Source: Lacrimispora sphenoides JCM 1415 (lineage in GTDB: Bacteria; Bacillota; Clostridia; Lachnospirales; Lachnospiraceae). From it: 64,000 nucleotides of DNA. The notes under the pieces are model-generated. The model did not search any database. It was not told the DNA's origin and saw nothing but the letters and a program-made list of their open reading frames with translations. This document shows, one piece after another, positions 17,323 through 24,782 of this stretch. The stretch covers positions 5,086,001-5,150,000 of the forward strand of contig NZ_LT630003.1 in NCBI RefSeq assembly GCF_900105615.1, given 5' to 3'. Numbering within the stretch: position 1 is the stretch's first letter; the number at the start of each line of letters is the position of its first letter. The translations under genes were made by a program, and so were the position numbers.

Positions 17323-17370
17323 ATGAATCAACATCAACAACTTAAAAAGTTGAATTGGGACGACGATTGA
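17323..17370 (+). CDS. 15-residue leader peptide with C-terminal Asp triplet
   Basis: The ORF reads MNQHQQLKKLNWDDD then TGA. GGAGG lies eight bases before the ATG, so it should be translated well. The last three sense codons are GAC GAC GAT, and the stop codon is one base away from the first attenuator stem. The gene downstream encodes an aspartyl-tRNA synthetase. Asp codons at the exact point where a ribosome would affect RNA folding are the mark of a leader peptide that senses charged tRNA-Asp. Expression is not shown; it could alternatively be a short unrelated peptide. Confidence 0.7.
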   Translation: MNQHQQLKKLNWDDD

Positions 17371-17371
17371 C

Positions 17372-17489
17372 AGCGCTTGTATCTGTGACAAACCACAGGT
17401 GCAAGCGCTAAAAGCGTTGCGCCTATGTGGATAGAATATTTAGGACCACATTGGTAAATTTAATTTGCTCGTGTGGTTCTATTTTTTTT
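17372..17489 (+). promoter_or_regulatory. Attenuator with alternative stems and terminator ahead of AspRS gene
   Basis: Stem 1:2 pairs 17372-17387 (AGCGCTTGTATCTGTG) with 17394-17409 (CACAGGTGCAAGCGCT), 16 pairs with two G-U. Stem 2:3 pairs 17393-17408 with 17414-17430, 15 pairs with small bulges. Stem 3:4 pairs 17422-17430 (CCTATGTGG) with 17446-17454 (CCACATTGG), 8 of 9. Stem 4:5 pairs 17441-17450 (TAGGACCACA) with 17472-17481 (TGTGGTTCTA) and runs into eight T, an intrinsic terminator. Neighbouring stems exclude one another. No T-box consensus is present. A 110-base stretch without visible features separates it from the synthetase start. Confidence 0.75.
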
Positions 17490-17600
17490 ACCCATACGAG
17501 AAAGGGAAAGGTTGTGATCGTATGGGACATATTGATGATGTCCTTATGGATATATTTATAGCAATAAAAATAAAATAATAATAATCCAGGAGGAAAGACA

Positions 17601-18926
17601 ATGAAGAGTATCATTGGAGAAATCAAAGAGATAACCGTTGAGGCGGAGGAATTAATAAACCATATCGGTGAAACTATAAGAATTCATGGAAGCATCTATA
17701 AAATCAGGAAAATGAGCGATTTTGCTTTTGTACTATTAAGAACGAAACGTAACGTGGTTCAGTGCATTTATTCTAAGGAAATTTCCCGGTTTTCTCTTGA
17801 TGAAATAAAGGAAGAGAGCAGCGTAATCGTGACTGCTTGTGTCAAAGGGGAAGAAAGATCCAGAACAGGCTATGACCTTCAGATAATTGGCATAGAGATA
17901 TTATCAAAGCCGGAAGAGCAAAGCCCAGTTGTAATAAATAATAAATGTGTAGATACTTCTATGGAAACTCTGCTTAATTTCAGGCCGGTTACGCTTCGTA
18001 ACGAAAAAGAACGTGCTATTTTTAAGCTGCAGGAAGGGATCACTTATGGAATACGTGAGTTCTTAAAAAAGGAAAAATTTACAGAAATCCGTACGCCTAA
18101 AATCGTTTATGCAGGCGCTGAAGGCGGAGCAAATATTTTCCGCTTAGACTATTTCGGCAGAGAGGCATATTTAGCTCAAAGCCCGCAATTTTACAAGCAG
18201 ATGATGGTAGGCGTTTTTGAAAGAGTGTATGAAATTGCTCCGGTTTTCCGGGCGGAAAAACATGATACCTCCAGGCATTTGAATGAATATACAAGCGTGG
18301 ATTTTGAAATGGGGTACATTTGCAGTTTTGAAGACATTATGCAGATGGAAACGATGATGCTAAAATATGTAATGGAATATTTAAATGAACAATATGAAGA
18401 TGAAATAAGGCTGTTAAAAGTGAAGCTGCCTGTAATCAAAGAGATTCCGGCGATTAAATTTAAAGAAGCAAAAGAATTGATTTCAATGGAGTATCATAGA
18501 CCTATAAAAGATTTTGATGATTTTGAGCCGGAAGAAGAAAAACTTCTTTACGAGCTGATAAAGCAGAAAACAGGAAGTGAATTTGTATTTGTAACCCATT
18601 ATCCAAGCAAAAAGAGACCCTTTTATGCCATGGATAGCATGGAGAATGAGGAGGAAACCTTAAGCTTTGACCTTTTATTCCGTGGACTGGAAATAACAAC
18701 AGGCGGTCAAAGAATTCATGGGTATAAGGAACAGATTGATAAAATGGAACGCAGAGGCATGAATACAGAATTATTTGAAAGCTATCTTATAATGCATAAA
18801 TATGGGATGCCGCCGCATGGAGGCCTGGGCCTGGGCCTGGAACGTTTTACAAGCAAGCTGCTTGAACAGGAGAATGTGCGGTTTTCCACCTTGTTTCCAA
18901 GAGATATTAACCGGCTGATTCCATAG
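17601..18926 (+). CDS. Aspartyl-tRNA synthetase, archaeal/non-discriminating type
   Basis: Class IIb aminoacyl-tRNA synthetase of 441 residues. The N-terminal OB-fold anticodon domain (about 1-110) contains GETIRIHGSIYKIRKMSDFAFVLLR. The catalytic domain shows AGAEGGANIFRLDYFGREAYLAQSPQFYKQMM, motif 2 FRAEKHDTSRHLNEYTSVDFEM and motif 3 GLGLGLERF. The short size and lack of the bacterial GAD insertion place it with archaeal-type AspRS (AspS2), known in some clostridia as a second enzyme making Asp-tRNA(Asn) for GatCAB; AsnRS is the alternative. Good AGGAGG site. The leader suggests control by tRNA-Asp charging. Confidence 0.82.
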   Translation: MKSIIGEIKEITVEAEELINHIGETIRIHGSIYKIRKMSDFAFVLLRTKRNVVQCIYSKEISRFSLDEIKEESSVIVTACVKGEERSRTGYDLQIIGIEILSKPEEQSPVVINNKCVDTSMETLLNFRPVTLRNEKERAIFKLQEGITYGIREFLKKEKFTEIRTPKIVYAGAEGGANIFRLDYFGREAYLAQSPQFYKQMMVGVFERVYEIAPVFRAEKHDTSRHLNEYTSVDFEMGYICSFEDIMQMETMMLKYVMEYLNEQYEDEIRLLKVKLPVIKEIPAIKFKEAKELISMEYHRPIKDFDDFEPEEEKLLYELIKQKTGSEFVFVTHYPSKKRPFYAMDSMENEEETLSFDLLFRGLEITTGGQRIHGYKEQIDKMERRGMNTELFESYLIMHKYGMPPHGGLGLGLERFTSKLLEQENVRFSTLFPRDINRLIP

Positions 18927-18983
18927 AATCATGAAATGGATTTCATTTAATAAATAACAGATAGTGGGGGAGGATAAAGAATA

Positions 18984-19562
18984 ATGACAAGAGTATATTT
19001 TGTACGTCACGCACAGCCGGACCATGCCTGGGAGGATGACAGAACCAGGCCCTTAACAACGGAAGGCAGAGAAGACTCCAGGAAGGTGTTTAAATTCTTG
19101 CAGGATAAAAATATTGATTCGTTTTATTGCAGTCCTTATAAGCGGAGTTTAGACACCATAGGGGAAACGGCAGCGCATTATGGTAAGGAAATCATCACCG
19201 ATGAACGTCTCCGTGAACGTGAAAGCGGGAGAAACGGGAATCATCATGAATTGTTTCGAAAGCGTTGGGAAGATCATGACTTTCATGAGGAGGGCGGAGA
19301 ATCAATTGCCATGGTACAGGGCAGGTATGTGACGGCATTAAAGGAAATTATTCGAAACAATGATGGCAGGAATATTGTCATTGGAACCCATGGAACAGCA
19401 CTTAGCAGTATCTTAAATTATTATGATACAGACTATGACTGTGATTCTTTCCTGCGGATTCTGGATTGGATGCCTTATATCATAGAGCTTGATTTTGTAG
19501 ACGGAGAATTTACGGATAAAATCGAGCATTTGCATATAAAAAAGGAGTTTTTGGGAATATAA
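18984..19562 (+). CDS. Histidine phosphatase family protein
   Basis: 192-residue member of the phosphoglycerate-mutase-like branch. The RH motif is YFVRHAQPDHAWEDD, the second arginine lies in SPYKRSLDTIGETAA, an acidic residue in RLRERESGRNG, and the second catalytic His in IVIGTHGTALSS. The phospho-histidine mechanism is known for the family; the substrate is not predictable. It starts after GGGGGAGG, 57 bp behind the AspRS gene, possibly co-transcribed with it. Confidence 0.88.
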   Translation: MTRVYFVRHAQPDHAWEDDRTRPLTTEGREDSRKVFKFLQDKNIDSFYCSPYKRSLDTIGETAAHYGKEIITDERLRERESGRNGNHHELFRKRWEDHDFHEEGGESIAMVQGRYVTALKEIIRNNDGRNIVIGTHGTALSSILNYYDTDYDCDSFLRILDWMPYIIELDFVDGEFTDKIEHLHIKKEFLGI

Positions 19563-19749
19563 AAAATGAATATGAAACAATGATTCTTTCCGCCAAACCA
19601 TACTTTTCCTGGAATTAGCATCTTTCCCATGAATGGTATGGTAAGGAAGAAGAAAAAGTATTATAATAATAACTATCATAGAATCACCGGATTTGATAAA
19701 AATATCAGTACTACAAAGAAAATCAAAACGTACTTGCGGGAGGTATCTT

Positions 19750-20994
19750 ATGCAGACATTTAAGCAGTTGTATGAAAGTTTGGTAAAGTCCGTACTAAAT
19801 GACAATTTGGATCCGGAGATGAATTTGGAAACCTCGTACGATCCTCATCATCTTGACTGTCTTTTGAATCCTACGAAGCACCCGGTAGTAATCCGTACCG
19901 GAACCTGCACCTGTTCCAAAGAGGAACGGGAGGAATGCTTAAAGCGCTGTCCTTTCGGGGCATTGGGGATCGGAAAGGATGGGGTCACTGTTGATCCGGA
20001 GCTGTGCCTGGGCTGTGAAAATTGCATTGAAGGCTGCGCACCGGAAAAACTGACAGCCAGTACGGATATTATCCCGGCTTTAAAAGCGATAAGAAGCTCC
20101 AAGGGACTGGTATATGCAATGATAGCTCCCGCATTTTTAGGCCAGTTTTCAAAAGAGGTTACTCCCGGAAAGCTTAGGTCGGCATTAAAAGCCGTAGGGT
20201 TTGACGGAATGCTGGAGGTTGCCCTGTTTGCGGACATCCTTACATTAAAAGAAGCCCTTGAATTTGATAAAAACATCAATGATATTAATGATTACCAGCT
20301 GACAAGCTGCTGCTGTCCCATGTGGATCGGTATGATCCGCAAAGTCTATCACCAGCTGGTTCCTCATGTGCCTGGCTCGGTATCGCCCATGGTTGCCTGC
20401 GCAAGAGTCGTAAAAGAACTCCATCCCGATGCTCTGACCGTATTCATTGGACCATGCCTTGCCAAAAAGGCGGAAGCCAGGGAAAAGGATCTGGCCGGTG
20501 CGGTTGACTTTGTTCTTACATTCCAGGAGGTAAAGAATATATTTGATGCCCTGGGAATCGACCCGGCTGTCATGGAAGAAAGTGAAAAAGACCATTCTTC
20601 AAGGGCCGGAAGGATCTACGCCAGAAAGGGAGGAGTCAGTGAGGCGGTAGAGAGTACGGTAAGAGCCATTAATCCCAATAAAAAAACAGAAATCCGTACC
20701 AAACAGGCAGATGGGGTACCTGCGTGCCGGAAGATGATCCAGGATATTATGGATGGGAAGATAGAAGCAAACTTTTACGAAGGCATGGGCTGTAAGGGCG
20801 GCTGTGTCGGCGGACCAAGGTCCATTTTAGGAGTGGAGCAGGGAACAGAACTGGTCAATGATTACGGGGAAAAGGCGACTTATTTGCATCCGGCAGAGAA
20901 TCCATATGTGATCGAGCTGCTGCACCGTCTGAACCTGGACAGCATTGAAAGCCTGCTGGAAGAAACCGATTTATTCAGCAGAAATATAACGTAA
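19750..20994 (+). CDS. Stand-alone [FeFe]-hydrogenase-like protein with 2x[4Fe-4S] domain
   Basis: 414 residues; the ATG at 19750 follows GGGAGG. A ferredoxin domain lies at about 45-100: CTCSKEEREECLKRCPFGAL and CLGCENCIEGCAPE. The C-terminal domain carries all three H-cluster signatures in modified form: L1 as TSCCCPMW, L2 as GPCLAKKAE and L3 as EGMGCKGGCVGGPR, so the four cysteines expected to bind the H-cluster are present. There are no PAS, phosphatase or NADH-linked subunits nearby. It resembles the small, poorly studied group C/D-type hydrogenase homologues. H2 catalysis, H2 sensing or an electron-transfer role are all open. Confidence 0.82.
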   Translation: MQTFKQLYESLVKSVLNDNLDPEMNLETSYDPHHLDCLLNPTKHPVVIRTGTCTCSKEEREECLKRCPFGALGIGKDGVTVDPELCLGCENCIEGCAPEKLTASTDIIPALKAIRSSKGLVYAMIAPAFLGQFSKEVTPGKLRSALKAVGFDGMLEVALFADILTLKEALEFDKNINDINDYQLTSCCCPMWIGMIRKVYHQLVPHVPGSVSPMVACARVVKELHPDALTVFIGPCLAKKAEAREKDLAGAVDFVLTFQEVKNIFDALGIDPAVMEESEKDHSSRAGRIYARKGGVSEAVESTVRAINPNKKTEIRTKQADGVPACRKMIQDIMDGKIEANFYEGMGCKGGCVGGPRSILGVEQGTELVNDYGEKATYLHPAENPYVIELLHRLNLDSIESLLEETDLFSRNIT

Positions 20995-21011
20995 GGCAAA
21001 TTGCTTTCATA

Positions 21012-21061
21012 AGTTTAACTTAATCAAGCAGGGGCACGGATTGCGAATATCCGATTGACTA
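21012..21061 (+). repeat. 50-bp dispersed element, copy B
   Basis: Second copy of the element at 16487-16536, same orientation and same length with seven mismatches. It begins 17 bases after the hydrogenase-like stop codon and is followed 10 bases later by a strong terminator hairpin. CGGAT/ATCCG can form a 5-bp stem around TGCGAAT. Confidence 0.7.
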
Positions 21062-21071
21062 TCATTTCAGT

Positions 21072-21126
21072 AAAATCAGTACCTTGGAGCCGTGGCTGGC
21101 GGCTCCCGGGTACTGATTTTCGGTTT
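21072..21126 (+). terminator. Strong terminator with nested stems
   Basis: Outer arms AAAATCAGTACC (21072-21083) and GGTACTGATTTT (21109-21120) enclose an inner GGAGCC/GGCTCC stem. CGGTTTTCTT follows. It ends the transcript of the hydrogenase-like gene, or forms the expression platform of repeat copy B. Confidence 0.85.
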
Positions 21127-21217
21127 TCTTGTTTGCATCTTGCTTTTCACCCCTTAAAAATGATAATATAAAAGAGTATGCATGGACAAGACAGGCAACT
21201 GAAAGAAGGGAAATGGT

Positions 21218-22201
21218 ATGGCAACAGGCAGAATGAATCAGCTGTTGGTAATGGTCAATTTATGCAGCAGTGTTGTGGAAGGAATCGAACACCTAATGGC
21301 CTATAAGGAAAATGAACGGCTGAAAGAGGATACTGTCACAGGGCTTCTCACTCTGGAGGAGAGTTTAAAGGGATTTATGGCAGATAAATCGGTGATCCAT
21401 GAAACGAAATGGATGGCGGAAGTCATAAAGACCCGGCTGTTTGTTTTCGACCAGGAATTTAAAAACAGACTGTACCGCTGGTATTTTTCAGCGTTAAAAG
21501 AACTTCGGAACTTAATGACGGCAGAAGTAGAGCGGTGCCCCGTCTGCTCAGGAAAGGGTGTCCCCCATTATGGTGCAGTTCTCTATATGGAAGGCGGAGA
21601 GGCGGATGAATATGTGCTGGAGCCTGTCCGGGTCTTTATGAAGTGCATGGATTGCGGGAATTATTATCTTGCAAGGGAAGAAAGCCGGATTGTAAACAGA
21701 AAGAAGGGCTCTCACCGCACAAAAGCAAGATGCGAGCGGCTTTTAGCCGACATCGGTGAAGTTGCAGCAGAAGGAACGATGCTGTTTGTCGGGGAAGAGA
21801 AAAGCCCATTATATAAAGAGGCCAAAAAGGCCGGATATAATCCTCAGGCCATGTCCTTAGAGGAAGCCGATGAACGAATAGAAGGCGGTAAGGAGGCGTA
21901 CCAGATCGTCCTCATTGACCGGATCTCCCGTACTCAGGATCTGAAGCTGATCCTGACCCGTGCGGCGGAGTATCTGGCAGAGGACGGGATTCTCTGGTTT
22001 GACGGCCCGGATCTCGATAAATCCATTAAAAATCTGGAAAAAAAGGGAGCTTCCATGTGGAAGGGAGAAGCGGCAGAGGTTTGCCTCACGGACAGCGGCA
22101 TAGAGGCTCTGGCGGAAAAATGCGGACTTTCCATAAGATCATACCGTCATGTGGGGACTGCTTCCGGGCGTATTGAAGTAATTGCCCAGAAGAAGGAATG
22201 A
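21218..22201 (+). CDS. Zinc-ribbon protein with degenerate methyltransferase-like C-terminus
   Basis: 327 residues; function not recognised. Residues of about 1-100 are helical. A zinc ribbon is visible as CPVCSGKG near 108 and CMDCGNYY near 145. From about 180 the chain reads like a Rossmann-type methyltransferase half (MLFVGEEKSPLYKEAKKAGYN, YQIVLIDRISRTQDLKLILTRAAEYLAEDGILWFDG) but lacks the glycine-rich SAM motif. It shares direction with the greA-like gene 40 bp downstream and may be in one operon with it. Confidence 0.6.
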   Translation: MATGRMNQLLVMVNLCSSVVEGIEHLMAYKENERLKEDTVTGLLTLEESLKGFMADKSVIHETKWMAEVIKTRLFVFDQEFKNRLYRWYFSALKELRNLMTAEVERCPVCSGKGVPHYGAVLYMEGGEADEYVLEPVRVFMKCMDCGNYYLAREESRIVNRKKGSHRTKARCERLLADIGEVAAEGTMLFVGEEKSPLYKEAKKAGYNPQAMSLEEADERIEGGKEAYQIVLIDRISRTQDLKLILTRAAEYLAEDGILWFDGPDLDKSIKNLEKKGASMWKGEAAEVCLTDSGIEALAEKCGLSIRSYRHVGTASGRIEVIAQKKE

Positions 22202-22241
22202 CGGATCCTATAGGAGAATGTAGAAAGAGGGAAGGAACAAC

Positions 22242-22745
22242 GTGTTTGACAAATTAACGGAAATTGATATTAAGAAAATGCAGGAAGAAATAGACCACCG
22301 GAAGCTGGTCGTTCGGAAGGAAGCACTGGAAGCGGTAAAAGAAGCAAGAGCTCATGGGGATTTAAGTGAAAACTTTGAATATCACGCCGCAAAAAAGGAT
22401 AAGAACCAGAATGAAAGCAGGATCCGTTATCTGGTGAAGATGATAAAGACGGCCCAGGTCATATCCGATGAATCCAGAGACGATGAGATCGGGCTCTATA
22501 ATACGGTTGACTTGTATTTTGAGGATGATGACGAGGAGGAGACCTACAAGCTTGTAACAACCGTCCGTGGAAATTCCATGAAAGGCCTTATCAGCTCTGA
22601 GTCTCCTTTGGGAAAGGCTGTTATGGGACATAAGGTAGGCGACCGGGTTTATGTAAAGATCAATGACAATACAGGCTACTACGTAGTGGTAAAACGTCTG
22701 GAAAATACAAAGGATGATGGCAGTGAGAAGCTAAGGAGCTATTGA
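22242..22745 (+). CDS. GreA/GreB-family transcription elongation factor
   Basis: 167 residues, GTG start after GGGAAGGAAC. The N-terminal coiled coil that enters the RNA polymerase secondary channel shows EARAHGDLSENFEYHAAKKDKN, with the tip acidic residues Asp and Glu conserved. The C-terminal FKBP-like domain has SPLGKAVMGHKVGDRVYVKI. The middle (YFEDDDEEETYKL) differs from canonical GreA, so this may be a second paralogue of the Gre family rather than the main GreA. Confidence 0.88.
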   Translation: MFDKLTEIDIKKMQEEIDHRKLVVRKEALEAVKEARAHGDLSENFEYHAAKKDKNQNESRIRYLVKMIKTAQVISDESRDDEIGLYNTVDLYFEDDDEEETYKLVTTVRGNSMKGLISSESPLGKAVMGHKVGDRVYVKINDNTGYYVVVKRLENTKDDGSEKLRSY

Positions 22746-22767
22746 TCCGCCAAAGGGGCAGGATGAT

Positions 22768-24117
22768 ATGATGAAGGATATGACAAGAGGAAATATTTCA
22801 TCTCAATTGATACGGTTTTCCATTCCGCTTGTTTTGGGAAATTTATTCCAGCTCACTTATAACGCGGTAGATTCCATTGTGGTAGGACGGTTTGCGGGAG
22901 AAGAGGCGCTGGCAGCAGTTGGTGCCGCAGGCCCGGTCATGAACATTGTGATCCTGGGAATTACGGGGATCTGCATCGGGGCTTCGGTACTGATGAGTGA
23001 GTATTTTGGAGCAGGAAGCCATGAAAAGTTAAAGCAGGAGATAGCAACCACCCTTTTATTTGGCTTTTATTTTTCCCTGGTCATTGTGGGCCTGGGGGTG
23101 TTTTTTTCCGGCGGGATCATAAGGCTTCTCCGTGTACCGGAGGAAATCTCAGAAGATGCGGCTGTTTATTTAAGGGTTATATTAATAGGAACGCCCTTTA
23201 CCTTTTTTTATAACGGAGTGGCTTCTGCCCTCCGGAGTGTGGGCGATTCAAAGACTCCGGTTCACTTCCTGGCTATGGCCTCGGTTTTAAATGCATTATT
23301 GGATCTGGTATTTGTGGCAGGGTTTCATATGGGAGTTTTTGGGGCTGCGTTTTCTACGGTCATTGCGGAGGCGGTTTCCGCGCTTCTGTGTATCTCCTAC
23401 ATATATAAAAAGGTTCCCCTTCTTAAACTTAAACCAAAGGAATTCCGTATGGACCGGGAGCTTTTAAGCCTTACTGTTAAGCAGGGTGCGGTCACGGCAT
23501 TGCAGCAATCCTGCCAGCCGATTGGCAAGCTTTTGATACAGGGAGTCATAAATCCTCTGGGAGTCAGCACCATAGCCGCGTTCCAGGCAGTGAACCGGGT
23601 GGATGATTTCGCTTTTACTCCGGAACAAAGTATTTCCAGCGGTATGATGACCTTTGTGGCACAAAACCGGGGAGCCGGTAATGGAGAACGGGTAAAGAAA
23701 GGTTTTCGGACCGGACTTTTTATAGAAGCAGGCTATTGGGTGATCATATGCATTGTCATCCTGCTGGTGAAGGAACCGGTGATGAGATTATTTGTACCCA
23801 ATGGGGATGGAGCCATGGTAAGGATTGGGGCGGAATATTTACACCTTATGGCTTTTTTCTATCTGCTGCCGGCGTTTACCAATGGGATCCAGGGTTTTTT
23901 CCGGGGAATGGGAAATATGTCCATCACCTTAATCTCCACCCTGATCCAGATCTCCGTCCGGGTGGCATTGGTCATCCTGCTGGTTCCGTCTATGGGAATG
24001 AATGGAGTTCCATATGCATGCCTGGCCGGATGGGCCTGTATGCTGCTTTATGAGGTTCCCTATTATTTCTGGTTTAAAAAGAAAAATGAATTATTACAGG
24101 AGAAAAATCATGATTAA
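22768..24117 (+). CDS. MATE family efflux transporter
   Basis: 449-residue integral membrane protein with about twelve hydrophobic segments. The MATE pattern is visible at the N-terminus (FSIPLVLGNLFQLTYNAVDSIVVGRFAGEEALAAVGAAGP) and in the second half (GVSTIAAFQAVNRVDDFAFTPEQSISSGMMTFVAQNRGAG). The family exports drugs or metabolites by Na+ or H+ antiport; the substrate is unknown. It overlaps the HAD gene by eight bases, so the two are translationally coupled. Confidence 0.92.
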   Translation: MMKDMTRGNISSQLIRFSIPLVLGNLFQLTYNAVDSIVVGRFAGEEALAAVGAAGPVMNIVILGITGICIGASVLMSEYFGAGSHEKLKQEIATTLLFGFYFSLVIVGLGVFFSGGIIRLLRVPEEISEDAAVYLRVILIGTPFTFFYNGVASALRSVGDSKTPVHFLAMASVLNALLDLVFVAGFHMGVFGAAFSTVIAEAVSALLCISYIYKKVPLLKLKPKEFRMDRELLSLTVKQGAVTALQQSCQPIGKLLIQGVINPLGVSTIAAFQAVNRVDDFAFTPEQSISSGMMTFVAQNRGAGNGERVKKGFRTGLFIEAGYWVIICIVILLVKEPVMRLFVPNGDGAMVRIGAEYLHLMAFFYLLPAFTNGIQGFFRGMGNMSITLISTLIQISVRVALVILLVPSMGMNGVPYACLAGWACMLLYEVPYYFWFKKKNELLQEKNHD

Positions 24118-24724
24118 AAATATAGTATTTGACATGGGCAGAGTGCTGGTACATTACGATGGAGATATTGTCTGCAGGCATTTTATTGAGGATGAGGCAG
24201 AGCGGAAGGCAGTAAGGATCGCTGTATTCGAGTCTCAGGAGTGGCTGTTTCTGGATATGGGGCTGATCTCAGAGGAAGATGCCTTAAAGAAGATGCAGGC
24301 ACGTCTGGATACTGCCCATGCAAAGGAAATGGCAGCTCTTTGCCTTGAGCACTGGCATGAATATAATATGTGGCCTGATAAAGAGATGGGGGAACTGGTA
24401 GGGCAGCTTAAGGAGAGGGGATATGGTATCTATCTTTGTTCCAATGCTTCCCTTCGTCTGCTGACGTGTTATAATATCATTCCGGGAATTGAACATTTTG
24501 ACGGGATCTTATTTTCCGCTGAGGTAAAGTGTTTGAAGCCTCAAAAGGAAATGTACAGCCATTTATTTGAGCGGTTCCACTTAAAGCCGGAGGAATGCTT
24601 TTTTATCGATGATTTGCCCATGAATATTGAAGGAGCAAGGGCCTGCGGTATGGATGGGTACTGTTTTGAGGACGGAGATGTGAAACGGCTGAAAGAATTT
24701 CTGGCCCATTTGAATGATAACTAA
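24110..24724 (+). CDS. HAD-superfamily hydrolase, subfamily IA (YihX-like)
   Basis: 204 residues starting at 24110, with AGGAG a few bases upstream inside the MATE gene. Motif I is VFDMGRVLVHYD, motif II the Ser in LCSNAS, motif III the Lys in VKCLKPQKEMY and motif IV CFFIDDLPMNIEGAR. FDMGxVL is the form seen in YihX-type sugar-phosphate phosphatases. The substrate is unknown; coupling to a MATE exporter is unusual but may only reflect gene packing. Confidence 0.88.
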   Translation: MIKNIVFDMGRVLVHYDGDIVCRHFIEDEAERKAVRIAVFESQEWLFLDMGLISEEDALKKMQARLDTAHAKEMAALCLEHWHEYNMWPDKEMGELVGQLKERGYGIYLCSNASLRLLTCYNIIPGIEHFDGILFSAEVKCLKPQKEMYSHLFERFHLKPEECFFIDDLPMNIEGARACGMDGYCFEDGDVKRLKEFLAHLNDN

Positions 24725-24782
24725 GAATGACCTGGAAACATTAGGTCTTATGGCTTTGCAATGAAATGGAGAAACGCTTATT

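Noticed and set aside
17300..17600. T-box riboswitch upstream of the AspRS gene
   Set aside because: The conserved T-box sequence and specifier-loop layout are not visible; the leader instead has a short translated ORF and four alternative stems.
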